Below, one piece after another: positions 36,728-48,474 of a stretch of DNA of 64,000 bases. Position 1 is the stretch's first letter, and every line of letters begins with the position of its first letter. Made by a program: the position numbers and the translations under genes. The DNA is from Luteimonas aestuarii (GTDB taxonomy: Bacteria; Pseudomonadota; Gammaproteobacteria; Xanthomonadales; Xanthomonadaceae): positions 372,001-436,000 of the forward strand of contig NZ_SMTF01000001.1 in NCBI RefSeq assembly GCF_004357985.1, in the 5' to 3' direction. The notes below the pieces were generated by a model that had not been told where the DNA came from, searched no databases, and saw nothing but the letters and a program-made list of their open reading frames with translations.

Positions 36728-38347
36728 TCAATGCTTCAGGTGCCGGGGTCGCAGGCCGCAGGCCGCCATGGCCACCAGGTACGTCCCCGCACCCGCGGCG
36801 ATGGTCGCGCCCAGCCAGCCCACGCGATGCTGCCAGCCGATGATCGTCGTCCAGTCACCGATCCAGCCGCGCAGCGCCAGCACCACGGCCGCCATCGCCA
36901 TGCAGGCCACCAGCAGCCGCAGGGCGAACCCACCCCACCCGGCCTGCGGCCGGTAAAGCCCGGCCCGGCGCAATGCGCGCCACAACAGCCAGGCATTGAA
37001 GATGCCCGCCAGCGCCGTGGCCAGCGCGATGCCGCCGTGCGCGCCCGGGATGCCCTGGAGCCACAGCGGCGTGGTGATGGCAATGGTCAGTACCACGTTG
37101 GCGACCACCGTCCAGATCGCCGCGCGCATCGGCGTCCTGGTGTCCTGTCGCGCGAAGAACGCCGGCGCCAGCACCTTGGTCAGCATGAAGGCCGGGACGC
37201 CCAGGCTCATCGCGGTCAGACTGATCGCGGCCATGCGCGTATCGAACGGCGTGAACTGGCCGTAGTTGTAGACCGTGGCGGTGATCGGCTCGGCCAGCAG
37301 CAGCAGGCCCAGCCCGGCCGGCACGCCGGCCAGCAGCGCCATCCGCAGCGCCCAGTCCAGCGAATGGCTGTAGCCGGCGGCATCCTCGGCCGCATGACGA
37401 CGCGAGAGGTGCGGCAGGATCACCGTGCCCAGCGCGACCCCGAACAGCCCCAGCGGGAACTCGACCAGGCGGTCCGAGTAGTACAGCCAGTCCACGCTGC
37501 CGGCCGCCAGCAGCGAAGCGAACGCGGTCCCGACGATCAGGTTCACCTGCGCCACCGAGGACGAGAACAGCGTCGGCAGCATCAGCCGGCCGACCTTGCG
37601 CACCTGGGGGTGGCCGAACCCCGGCCGCAGCCGCGGGCGCAGGCCGAACCGGCCCAGCATCGGCCACAGCAACGCCAACTGCAGGAAGCCGGCGACCAGC
37701 ACACCCCAAGCCAGCCCCACCGGCGGCAGCTCGAAGCGTGGCGCCAGCCACAGCATCGCCGCAATCATCGTCAGGTTGTGCAGCACCGGCGTGAAGGCTG
37801 GCAGGCCGAAGCGGCCGTGGCTGTTCAGGATCGACGCCGCCAGCGACATCATCGAAATGAACAGCAGGTACGGGAACGTGATCCGCAGCATCTGCGCGGT
37901 CTGTGCGAGCAGTTCCGGCTGGTCGGCCCAGCCCGGGGCGAACAGGCGCGCGACCAGCGGCGCCAGCAGCATGCCCAGCCCGCAGACCACCAGCACCACG
38001 GCGCAGAGTGCGCCGGCCATGTGGTCGACGAAGGATTTCAACGCCGCCTTGTCGCCCTTTTCCTTGATCTCGTTCAGCACCGGCACGAAAGCCATCGCCA
38101 TCGAGCCTTCGGCGAACACCCGGCGCAGGAAGTTGGGGATCCGGTAGGCCACGATGAAGGCGCTCATCGCCCCCCCGGTGCCAAACAGGGTGGCCTGCAG
38201 CATGTCGCGGGCGAAGCCGGCGATCCGCGACACCAGGGTCATGCCGCTGAACACGGCGGTGGACCGCAGCAGCCCGCCACGGCCAGCCACCGCCTTCGCG
38301 GGCGCCGCGCCGGACGGGTCGTTGGCGCCCGGATCCGGGCTGCTCAC
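36728..38347 (-). CDS. murJ: Lipid II flippase MurJ
   Basis: A ~539-residue, 14-helix inner-membrane protein of the MOP superfamily. It flips lipid II, the peptidoglycan precursor, to the periplasm. Typical segments are TLVSRIAGFARDMLQATLFG, AFIVAYRIPNFLRRVFAEGS, MAFVPVLNEIKEKG and the YYSDRLVEFPLGLFGVALGT box. The start is uncertain. GTG 38347 (GGAG upstream) is preferred over TTG 38383, because the strong rpsT promoter on the opposite strand covers 38375-38403. It is the first gene of the murJ-ribF-ileS-lspA-ispH group and divergent from rpsT. Confidence 0.95.
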   Translation of the reverse strand: MSSPDPGANDPSGAAPAKAVAGRGGLLRSTAVFSGMTLVSRIAGFARDMLQATLFGTGGAMSAFIVAYRIPNFLRRVFAEGSMAMAFVPVLNEIKEKGDKAALKSFVDHMAGALCAVVLVVCGLGMLLAPLVARLFAPGWADQPELLAQTAQMLRITFPYLLFISMMSLAASILNSHGRFGLPAFTPVLHNLTMIAAMLWLAPRFELPPVGLAWGVLVAGFLQLALLWPMLGRFGLRPRLRPGFGHPQVRKVGRLMLPTLFSSSVAQVNLIVGTAFASLLAAGSVDWLYYSDRLVEFPLGLFGVALGTVILPHLSRRHAAEDAAGYSHSLDWALRMALLAGVPAGLGLLLLAEPITATVYNYGQFTPFDTRMAAISLTAMSLGVPAFMLTKVLAPAFFARQDTRTPMRAAIWTVVANVVLTIAITTPLWLQGIPGAHGGIALATALAGIFNAWLLWRALRRAGLYRPQAGWGGFALRLLVACMAMAAVVLALRGWIGDWTTIIGWQHRVGWLGATIAAGAGTYLVAMAACGLRPRHLKH

Positions 38348-38374
38348 GGGCTCCGCCCCGCGGCGGGGGGCATG

Positions 38375-38403
38375 TTGACGCAAGCCATTGAATCCCCCAT
38401 AAT
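38375..38403 (+). promoter_or_regulatory. Sigma-70 promoter of rpsT
   Basis: TTGACG (-35, 38375-38380) and CATAAT (-10, 38398-38403) are separated by 17 bp. This puts transcription start near 38410 and leaves a leader of about 70 bases before the GTG of rpsT. Confidence 0.82.
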
Positions 38404-38481
38404 TTCCGGCTCCTTATTCCCGAATCCCGGCACTCGCCGGTTTTCGACGTTCAAACCCTTACCCGTTTCCAGGATTCCAAC

Positions 38482-38751
38482 GTGGCCAACATCAAGTCCG
38501 CCAAGAAGCGCGCCAAGCAGACCGTCGTGCGCAACGCGCGCAACACGGCCCAGCGCTCGCAGCTGCGCACCGCAGTCAAGAAGGTCGTCAAGGCGCTCGA
38601 CGCCAACGATGCCGCCGGCGCCGAAGCCGCCTTCGCCGTCGCCCAGCCGCTGCTCGACCGTTTCGGCTCGCGCGGCCTGATCCACAAGAACAAGGCCGCT
38701 CGCCACAAGAGCCGCCTGACCGCACGCATCAAGGCCCTCAAGGCCGCCTGA
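38482..38751 (+). CDS. rpsT: 30S ribosomal protein S20
   Basis: An 89-residue, highly basic helical protein that binds 16S rRNA. The sequence begins [18 protein letters not shown] and ends [13 protein letters not shown], matching S20 throughout. The start codon is GTG, with AGGA eight bases upstream; non-ATG starts are common for S20 and help its autogenous translational control. It has its own promoter and a strong terminator, so it is monocistronic. Confidence 0.98.
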   Translation: MANIKSAKKRAKQTVVRNARNTAQRSQLRTAVKKVVKALDANDAAGAEAAFAVAQPLLDRFGSRGLIHKNKAARHKSRLTARIKALKAA

Positions 38752-38780
38752 TCGCAGCCTCGCTGCATCGGCACCGAAAG

Positions 38781-38803
38781 ACCCGGCGCAAGCCGGGTTT
38801 TTT
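38781..38803 (+). terminator. Rho-independent terminator of rpsT
   Basis: The stem ACCCGGC / GCCGGGT is closed by a GCAA tetraloop and followed by T6, 30 bp after the rpsT stop. Confidence 0.93.
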
Positions 38804-38817
38804 GTTGCGTGAGGAAA

Positions 38818-38946
38818 AACTTCCCTTCCCTTCCCCCGCTCGCGGGGGAAGGTGGCACGGAGCGCCGGATGCGGGCGCCTTCTCGCGCCTGCGGCGCTCC
38901 CCCATCCGCCTTCGGCACCTTCCCCCGCAAGCGGGGGAAGGGAAGC
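38818..38946. repeat. Dispersed inverted repeat downstream of obg
   Basis: The left arm CTTCCCTTCCCCCGCTCGCG plus GGGGAAGGTGGC (from about 38820) and the right arm GCACCTTCCCCCGCAAGCGG plus GGGAAGGGAAG (to about 38943) are imperfect reverse complements. They flank a ~70-bp core with its own inverted pair (GCGCCGGATGCGGGCGCC ... GGCGCTCCCCCATCCGC). The element sits between the convergent ends of rpsT and obg. It has the look of a high-copy intergenic repeat of the Xanthomonadaceae. Confidence 0.7.
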
Positions 38947-38962
38947 CGCCGAGAAATCCGCG

Positions 38963-40039
<1,077 letters not shown>

Positions 40040-40102
40040 TCAGGCAATGCGGGCACGTTGCCCGGTGTGTGTGGGGTGCGGATGAAGTGTGGCGCATCCG
40101 CA

Positions 40103-40130
40103 AACGAAAAGCCCCGCACGCGGCGGGGCC
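40103..40130 (-). terminator. Rho-independent terminator after rpmA
   Basis: On the minus strand the stem GCCCCGC / GCGGGGC (40123-40129 and 40111-40117) with a 5-base loop is followed by TTTTCGTTT. It lies 23 bp past the rpmA stop and upstream of obg, so it probably attenuates read-through into obg. Confidence 0.85.
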
Positions 40131-40152
40131 TTCGCTCGACATGTCGCGAGGA

Positions 40153-40413
40153 TCAGGCCTCTGCGACCACGCTGACGGTGCGGCGCTTCTTCGGACCCTT
40201 GGTGGAAAACTCCACCGTGCCGTCGACCAGCGCGAACAGCGTGTGGTCGCGGCCCAGGCCCACGCCCGGACCCGGATGGAACTGGGTGCCGCGCTGGCGC
40301 ACGATGATGTTGCCGGCGTCGATGGCCTGGCCACCGTAGATCTTCACGCCGAGGTACTTCGGGTTGGAGTCGCGGCCGTTGCGCGAGGAACCTACGCCCT
40401 TTTTGTGTGCCAT
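40153..40413 (-). CDS. rpmA: 50S ribosomal protein L27
   Basis: An 86-residue basic ribosomal protein reaching the peptidyl-transferase centre. The N-terminus [20 protein letters not shown] and the segment [20 protein letters not shown] are diagnostic. There is no N-terminal extension of the Firmicutes type. It starts 12 bp after the rplU stop and is co-transcribed with it. Confidence 0.98.
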   Translation of the reverse strand: MAHKKGVGSSRNGRDSNPKYLGVKIYGGQAIDAGNIIVRQRGTQFHPGPGVGLGRDHTLFALVDGTVEFSTKGPKKRRTVSVVAEA

Positions 40414-40425
40414 GGCTGCTTCTCC

Positions 40426-40746
40426 TTACTTGTTGTCGCCACCGGCGATGCCGGTGATCTCGATTTCGGTGTAGTGCTGGCGATGTCCCTGCCGCTTCAT
40501 GTGGTGCTTGCGGCGGCGGAACTTGATGATGCGCACCTTGTCGGCGCGGCCATGGGCCACGACCTTCGCGGTGACGCTGGCGCCCTCGAGCGCATCGCCG
40601 ATCCTGATGCCGTCGCTGTCGCCGAGCATCAGGATGTTGTCGAACTTGATCTCGTTGCCGGCTTCGGCATCGAGCTTCTCGACGCGGAGCGTTTCGCCCT
40701 GCGCCACGCGGTACTGCTTACCGCCTGTCACTACGACTGCGTACAT
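40426..40746 (-). CDS. rplU: 50S ribosomal protein L21
   Basis: A 106-residue ribosomal protein binding 23S rRNA. It begins [20 protein letters not shown] and ends with the basic [19 protein letters not shown] and a short tail, matching L21. ATG 40746 is preceded by AGAGG. It is the first gene of the rplU-rpmA unit, under the promoter at 40824-40853. Confidence 0.98.
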   Translation of the reverse strand: MYAVVVTGGKQYRVAQGETLRVEKLDAEAGNEIKFDNILMLGDSDGIRIGDALEGASVTAKVVAHGRADKVRIIKFRRRKHHMKRQGHRQHYTEIEITGIAGGDNK

Positions 40747-41127
40747 GTGGAGCCTCTCGTGTTCGGTGTTGGTTCTGTAGTTATTCTTGGACCTGGCCGC
40801 CATCGAGGGCGGACAGAAGCGGAATTGTAGGGGATTCAGGCAGTTAGGGTCAAGCCACCCGGGCGCCTGCCCGGCCAGCCCTGCCACTGGCTGTAGCGCT
40901 GCCACTGGCTGTCTCGACTGCCGAGACGGGGCACGGGCATGCTGGCATTCCGGGGCTCAGCCCCCACTTACGAGGCCACCGGCAGGCGATGGAAACCAGC
41001 GATCAGGCGCCCCGGCGGGGCTGTCCTGGTGCCGCTGGGGGTGTAGCCGCCCGCTTCATCACGACCTGCTAGTCTGATCGATTTCCTCCCGCCGGCCCTC
41101 CCCCGCCCCCAACCGGATCCCACACCG
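40747..41127. other. 381-bp divergent region rplU/uvrA
   Basis: No gene was seen. It holds the rplU promoter and the untranscribed upstream part of uvrA. Two direct copies of CTGCCACTGGCTGT occur at about 40880-40893 and 40899-40912, 19 bp apart. No LexA-type SOS box (CTG-N10-CAG with the E. coli spacing) was convincingly found before uvrA. Confidence 0.5.
40824..40853 (-). promoter_or_regulatory. Sigma-70 promoter of rplU-rpmA
   Basis: On the minus strand TTGACC (-35, 40848-40853) and TACAAT (-10, 40824-40829) are separated by 18 bp. Transcription would begin near 40817, leaving a leader of about 70 bases before rplU. Confidence 0.82.
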
Positions 41128-44045
<2,918 letters not shown>

Positions 44046-44049
<4 letters not shown>

Positions 44050-44456
44050 GCCTCGACAACCGCACCGCCCTGTTCCGCATGCCGATCGAGTTGCGCTGGC
44101 GCGACCTGGACGCGTTCAACCACGTCAACAACTCGAACTTCATGACCTACCTCGAGGAGGCGCGCATCCGCTGGTTCGACTCGGTCGGCGAAGCCTGGGT
44201 CACGGAGGAGACCGCGCCGCTGCTGGCCGCGGTGCAGATGAACTATCGCGTGCCGATTCCGTATCCCTCCAGCGTGGTGGTGGAGCTGTATGCCGAACGC
44301 GTCGGTACGACCAGCGTCACCGTGGGCCATCGCATCGCCAGCGAGGACGGCACCGTGCTGCATGCCGACGGGCACGTGGTGATGGTCTGGATCGATCGCC
44401 GCAGCGGCCGCCCGACGCCGCTGCCGGAGGCAATCCGCCGGGTCGCAAGCGCATAG
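44046..44456 (+). CDS. Acyl-CoA thioesterase, hotdog 4HBT family (YbgC-like)
   Basis: A 136-residue hotdog-fold hydrolase releasing free acids from acyl-CoA or acyl-ACP. The signature is [20 protein letters not shown] with the likely catalytic Asp22; EEARIRWF and the strand [13 protein letters not shown] follow. The length matches YbgC/FcbC-type thioesterases. ATG 44046 overlaps the uvrA stop (ATGA), so it is translated from the uvrA message. The physiological substrate is unknown. Confidence 0.93.
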
Positions 44457-44544
44457 CGCCGACGGCCGGGGCGCGCAGCGCGACCGGCATGCCACGCCGG
44501 AGGCCCGCTATGATGCCGGCTCGATTCCTCCACCGGGCTTGCAC

Positions 44545-45303
44545 ATGAACGCACTGGTCGACGTGACCGTCCACGACGGCGGCATCCACGAACTCCGCCT
44601 CGCGCGTGCGCCGGTCAATGCGCTCGACCCTGCGGTATGCGTCGCGTTGCGAGAGGCCATCGACACCGCACTGGCGAACGATGCGCGCGGACTGGTGCTC
44701 AGCGGCGGGCCGAAGGTGTTTTCGGCCGGGCTGGACGTCCCGCACCTGCTGGCACTCGACGCCGACGCGCTGATGTCTGCCTGGGAAGCCTTCTTCGCGG
44801 CCGCACGCGCCATCGCCGGCTCACCCGTGCCGGTAGTCGCTGCGCTCAACGGCCATGCCCCCGCGGGTGGCTGCGTGCTGGCACTGTGTTGCGACTATCG
44901 GGTCATGGCCTCGGGCCCCTATCGCATCGGCCTGAACGAAACACAGGTGGGGCTGCTGGCACCCGACGGCATCCAGCACCTGATGCGCCGCGTGGTGGGC
45001 GCACACCGCGCCGAACGCCTGCTGGTGGGCGGCGAGATGGTGGATGCGCAGCGTGCGCTGGAAATCGGGCTGGTCGACGAGCTGACCGACATCGACCATG
45101 TCCCCGCGCGCGCCGTCGACTGGCTGCGCGGCCTGCTGGTGCTCCCGCGCAAGCCGATGCAACAGACGCGCACCATCGCTCGCGCCGACGTGGTGGCGGC
45201 GCTGCAGCCGGAGCGCATCCAGCTGGAGCGGTTCGTCGCGTCCTGGAACGGGCCGGATACACAGGCGGCGCTGCGCGCGCTGGTGGCGAAGCTTGGAAAA
45301 TGA
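44545..45303 (+). CDS. Enoyl-CoA hydratase/isomerase family protein (crotonase)
   Basis: A 252-residue crotonase-fold protein. Oxyanion-hole elements are FSAGLDVPHLL and LNGHAPAGGCVLAL. The region where hydratases carry the second catalytic Glu reads IGLNETQVGLLAP. The Glu normally found just after the GG element (GGGLEL in typical hydratases) is replaced by GGCVLAL, so classical hydratase activity is doubtful. Isomerase or another crotonase chemistry is more likely. ATG 44545 is used. It lies 88 bp after the thioesterase on the same strand. Confidence 0.9.
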   Translation: MNALVDVTVHDGGIHELRLARAPVNALDPAVCVALREAIDTALANDARGLVLSGGPKVFSAGLDVPHLLALDADALMSAWEAFFAAARAIAGSPVPVVAALNGHAPAGGCVLALCCDYRVMASGPYRIGLNETQVGLLAPDGIQHLMRRVVGAHRAERLLVGGEMVDAQRALEIGLVDELTDIDHVPARAVDWLRGLLVLPRKPMQQTRTIARADVVAALQPERIQLERFVASWNGPDTQAALRALVAKLGK

Positions 45304-45800
45304 TGATGGTTTCGTCTCCGGAGATGCTCACCACCGCCTCGACCTGGTTCTTCGAAGGCATGTTTTTCAAGCATCCGGGAAATCTTGCGGTCCGGCTCGC
45401 AGAAGGCATTGTCTCGGATCAAACCGAGGCGGTCGACGTTGATGGCACCGAGCTTGGACCTTATCGGCCGGTACTGCTGACCCATCGATCACGCGTTGTT
45501 GAGATTGTGTTCGACCACGTATGGCGGTATGAGGTCACGCGCGAAGGCAGAGAGCGTGCACCCGAAGGCCGTCGACTTGGCGTTTCCGATTTTCTTTACG
45601 AGTTGCCAGACGACGAGTTCGACCAATTGTTCGACACGCCCATGATGCAAGCAGACCGGGAAAGCTTTGGCGTTCGGCGATGGTTCCTGTGGACTGAAGA
45701 CTTCGCGCTGTACGTCGCGGGCCGATCCGAGCCGACAGTTTGCCTGACCCGTGATGCTCCCGACCTCAGTGTCGAGCGCGGCGCCACCTACTTCGCCTAA
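45300..45800 (+). CDS. Hypothetical protein, lower-GC orphan
   Basis: A 166-residue soluble protein beginning at a run of three ATG codons (45300, 45303, 45306), the first overlapping the stop of the crotonase. Features are STWFFEGMFFKHPGNLAVRL, VVEIVFDHVWRYEVT, a DFLYELPDDEFDQLF stretch and a Trp-rich RRWFLWTEDFALYVAG. No signal peptide, membrane helix or family was recognised. Codon use looks visibly less GC-rich at third positions than its neighbours, suggesting transfer. Its last bases overlap the end of the convergent sulfurtransferase gene by 4 bp. Confidence 0.65.
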   Translation: MMMVSSPEMLTTASTWFFEGMFFKHPGNLAVRLAEGIVSDQTEAVDVDGTELGPYRPVLLTHRSRVVEIVFDHVWRYEVTREGRERAPEGRRLGVSDFLYELPDDEFDQLFDTPMMQADRESFGVRRWFLWTEDFALYVAGRSEPTVCLTRDAPDLSVERGATYFA

Positions 45801-46651
45801 ATCTGCCGAGTGCTCACCGGCCGCGCCGGATCCTCGATCCAGCCGCTCCACGAGCCGGTGAACAACCGCGCGCCCGGCAGCCCGGCATGCGCCATGGCGA
45901 GCAGGTGGTGGCACGCGGTCACGCCGGAGCCACACATCGCCACCACGGCCTCGGGATCGCGGCCGTCGAGCAAGGCCTCGTATTCCGCCCGCAACACCCG
46001 TGATGCCTTGAACCCGCCCTCGACGAGATTGGCGGCGTAGGGCCGGTTGATCGCGCCGGGGACGTGCCCTGCCACGCGATCGATCGGCTCGACCTCGCCG
46101 CGGAAACGTTCCGCGGCCCGTGCATCCAGCAGCAGGCCACCGGCATCGAGATGCGCACGCACGCCTCGCGCATCCACCAGCAAGGTGTCGTCGAACGTCG
46201 CGCGATACGAGGCGGGCCGAGGCTCCGGTTCGAGGCCGTCGACGGGACGGCCCTGTGCGCACCACTGCCGCCAGCCACCGTCGAGCACTGCGACGCGCGC
46301 ATGTCCCAGCGCATGCAGCAGGAACCAGAGCCGCGCGGCAAAGGCACCATCGCCATCGTCATAGGCCACCACCTGGGTCGCTGGCCAAATGCCCCAGGCC
46401 GAGAGCTTCGCGGTGAACCCGGCGGCATCCGGCCAGGGATGACGCCCGGCGCCTGCGGCATGCGGCCCGGAGAGATCGCGCTCCATGTCGGCATGGCGCG
46501 CGCCCGGGAGGTGCGATGCACGCCAGGCCGCCACGCCAGCCGATGGATCCGCCAGCGATCCGCGGCAATCCAGCAGCACCAGGTCGTCATCGCCAAGGCG
46601 GGGCTGCAGTGCTTCGGGCGATACGAGGGTGGTCCAGTCGATGGGCGTCAC
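45797..46651 (-). CDS. Sulfurtransferase, two-domain rhodanese (SseA-like)
   Basis: A 284-residue tandem-rhodanese protein transferring sulfane sulfur, as thiosulfate or 3-mercaptopyruvate sulfurtransferases do. The inactive N-terminal domain has DCRGSLADPSAG and DGDGAFAARLWFLL. The catalytic domain has DARAAERFRGEVEPID and the active-site loop CGSGVTA with Cys240, the loop type of mercaptopyruvate sulfurtransferases. It overlaps the Nudix gene by 4 bp (ATGA) at its start, so it is the third gene of a minus-strand run with DUF1289 and Nudix genes. Confidence 0.94.
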   Translation of the reverse strand: MTPIDWTTLVSPEALQPRLGDDDLVLLDCRGSLADPSAGVAAWRASHLPGARHADMERDLSGPHAAGAGRHPWPDAAGFTAKLSAWGIWPATQVVAYDDGDGAFAARLWFLLHALGHARVAVLDGGWRQWCAQGRPVDGLEPEPRPASYRATFDDTLLVDARGVRAHLDAGGLLLDARAAERFRGEVEPIDRVAGHVPGAINRPYAANLVEGGFKASRVLRAEYEALLDGRDPEAVVAMCGSGVTACHHLLAMAHAGLPGARLFTGSWSGWIEDPARPVSTRQI

Positions 46652-47286
46652 GCGTCCTCCAGTCGGTCGCGGAGATTGGCCAGGATCGACGCCGTCACGC
46701 CCCAGATGCGGCGCGCGGCGAGCGTTTCGTCGTCGGGATCGCCATGCCGTTTGAACTCCAGCACGTGCCGGACACGACCGCCGAATTCGATGTCGATGCG
46801 GGACAGGTTGGACGGGGCCAGCAGGAACGACAACGGCACCTCGAACACTTCCGCCACTTCGCCGGGATCCGGCACCGGCTGGAACGCAGGCGAGATGCGC
46901 GCCACCACGGGCAGCACGCGGTAGCCGGTGATCGTGGCCAACGGATCCAGCCAGCCCAACGGCTCCACCTGCGCCGACGGCAATCCGATCTCTTCGTGCG
47001 CCTCGCGCAACGCCGCGGCCAGCGGCCCATGATCGGACGTTTCCACGCGCCCGCCGGGGAAACTCACCTGCCCGGCATGGTGGCGCAATACCTCGGTGCG
47101 CCGGGTCAGCAGGACCTGCAGTTCGGCACCGCGCGGCAACAGGCCAACGAGTACGGCGGCTTCGGTCTGGCCGGCATCGCCGGGCAGCAGGCCTTCAAGC
47201 TCCGGCAGGTTCCATCCTGGCCCGCGTGGCGGCACATCCAATGGATGCAACGCGCGTCGCAGTGCGGGCAAGCCGGGCATGGGCAT
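46648..47286 (-). CDS. Nudix hydrolase, CoA pyrophosphatase type (NudL/YeaB-like)
   Basis: A 212-residue Nudix enzyme. The complete Nudix box starts at about Gly79: GGRVETSDHGPLAAALREAH and then EEIGL, giving the REAHEEIG metal-binding core. The preceding LLTRRTEVLRHHAGQVSFPG matches the UPF0035 signature of CoA pyrophosphatases, which cut CoA to 4'-phosphopantetheine and 3',5'-ADP. It shares one base with the DUF1289 stop upstream (TGATG) and overlaps the sulfurtransferase start by 4 bp. Confidence 0.93.
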   Translation of the reverse strand: MPMPGLPALRRALHPLDVPPRGPGWNLPELEGLLPGDAGQTEAAVLVGLLPRGAELQVLLTRRTEVLRHHAGQVSFPGGRVETSDHGPLAAALREAHEEIGLPSAQVEPLGWLDPLATITGYRVLPVVARISPAFQPVPDPGEVAEVFEVPLSFLLAPSNLSRIDIEFGGRVRHVLEFKRHGDPDDETLAARRIWGVTASILANLRDRLEDA

Positions 47287-47471
47287 CAGGTGCGTTGCGC
47301 TTCCCGGTCCGGAAGCACGGTTTCCATCAGTTGCAGGCGCTCATCATCGCCCATCTGTGGCCAGCGCGCGATTTCGGCGGAGGTGCGGTGGCAACCCAGG
47401 CAAATGCCGTCGTCGTCGAGCATGCAGACGCCGATGCAGGGACTGAGCACGGCGCGAAACGTGGAAATCAT
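47286..47471 (-). CDS. DUF1289 small cysteine-rich protein
   Basis: A 61-residue protein with the DUF1289 signature SPCIGVCMLDDDGICLGCHR followed by TSAEIARWPQMGDDERLQLM. The four-cysteine pattern C-x3-C-x7-C-x2-C likely binds a metal or an Fe-S cluster. Function is unknown. The stop shares a base with the Nudix start (TGATG), a reinitiation arrangement. Confidence 0.92.
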   Translation of the reverse strand: MISTFRAVLSPCIGVCMLDDDGICLGCHRTSAEIARWPQMGDDERLQLMETVLPDREAQRT

Positions 47472-47506
47472 GATGTACAGACTACCTGCGCGCACCGCGC
47501 GCGCAT

Positions 47507-47540
47507 GAAAACGCCGTGCCGGCACGGGGCCGGCACGGCG
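47507..47540 (-). terminator. Rho-independent terminator of the FKBP gene
   Basis: A perfect 12-bp stem CGCCGTGCCGGC / GCCGGCACGGCG (47512-47523 and 47529-47540) with a 5-base loop. On the minus strand it is followed by TTTTC, 20 bp after the FKBP stop. Confidence 0.85.
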
Positions 47541-47560
47541 GGATGTCGCAGCCAATCGCG

Positions 47561-48274
47561 TTACTGGACGCTCAGCAGCTTGACGTCGAAGACCACGGCC
47601 TGGTTGGCCATTGCGCCAGCGCGCATGTCGGCGCCGTAGGCCTTGTCGCCCGGCAGCACCACTTCCCAGCGTGCGCCTGACGGCATCTGCAGCAACGCTT
47701 CGCGCAAGCCGGCGAGCGGAATCTGGCTGACCTGCATGGTCACCGGACCGGGCTGCTGGCCTTCCTGCGGCTGTGCGGTATCGACCAGCACGGTGCCGTC
47801 GGGCAGCGTGCCCTTGTAGTTCAGCTGCACGGTGCTGTTCTGCTGCGGACGCGCACCGCTGCCGTTCTCGATCACCCGGTATTGCACCGTGCTGCCGGAC
47901 AGCGTCTGCACGCCGGCCTTGGCACGGTTCTGCGCCAGGAATGCGTCGCTGCTGGCCTTGTTCTCCGCGGCCAGCTTGGTGAACTCTTCCTGCATCCGTG
48001 CCTGCTGGCGCTGCTGCATGCCTTCGACGGCCGCACGCAACTGGTCGACCGGCACACTCGGTTCCTTGCGGGCGTAGGCATCCTGGATGGCCTGCACCAC
48101 CGTGTTGAGGTCCACCGCCTCGCCGCGCGCGGTAAGCTGCGCGAGTTCGACGCCGGTGTTGTAGCCGATGGCGTAGCTCAGGCGGCCACGCTCGGACGAC
48201 GTGTCCTGGGCCATGGCAGCGCCGGAGGCCAGGGTCAATGCCGCGAGACTGGCGGCAAGCAAACGCAACTTCAT
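47561..48274 (-). CDS. FKBP-type peptidyl-prolyl isomerase, exported (Mip/FkpA-like)
   Basis: A 237-residue periplasmic or outer-membrane protein-folding factor. It has a Sec signal peptide ending SGAAMAQ, an N-terminal helical dimerisation domain (LSYAIGYNTGVELAQL, long helix EGMQQRQQARMQEEFTKLAAE) and a C-terminal FKBP domain (VQLNYKGTLPDGTVLVDT, LPGDKAYGADM). The FKBP domain is somewhat divergent: DTA replaces the usual DSS, and LLQMPSGARWEVVLPGDKAYG holds the active-site strand, so catalytic strength is uncertain. ATG 48274 has GGAG upstream; an in-frame upstream extension lacks a signal peptide. Confidence 0.93.
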   Translation of the reverse strand: MKLRLLAASLAALTLASGAAMAQDTSSERGRLSYAIGYNTGVELAQLTARGEAVDLNTVVQAIQDAYARKEPSVPVDQLRAAVEGMQQRQQARMQEEFTKLAAENKASSDAFLAQNRAKAGVQTLSGSTVQYRVIENGSGARPQQNSTVQLNYKGTLPDGTVLVDTAQPQEGQQPGPVTMQVSQIPLAGLREALLQMPSGARWEVVLPGDKAYGADMRAGAMANQAVVFDVKLLSVQ

Positions 48275-48474
48275 GAAGCAGATCTCCAGGATATTTGATC
48301 CGGTGGTGGGCCCATCGTGGAACGGGGCGGCCTGGCCGCCCCATCCGGATGACGCTGATGACACGTTAGGATAACGGCGGTGGCGCTTAACCGCCACTGA
48401 CGCCAACCCCATCGACCCCAGCCGGAGCCGCGGAGTTCCCGCGCCTTCGCCTTCCGTTCAGGCCCCGCTTCCCG

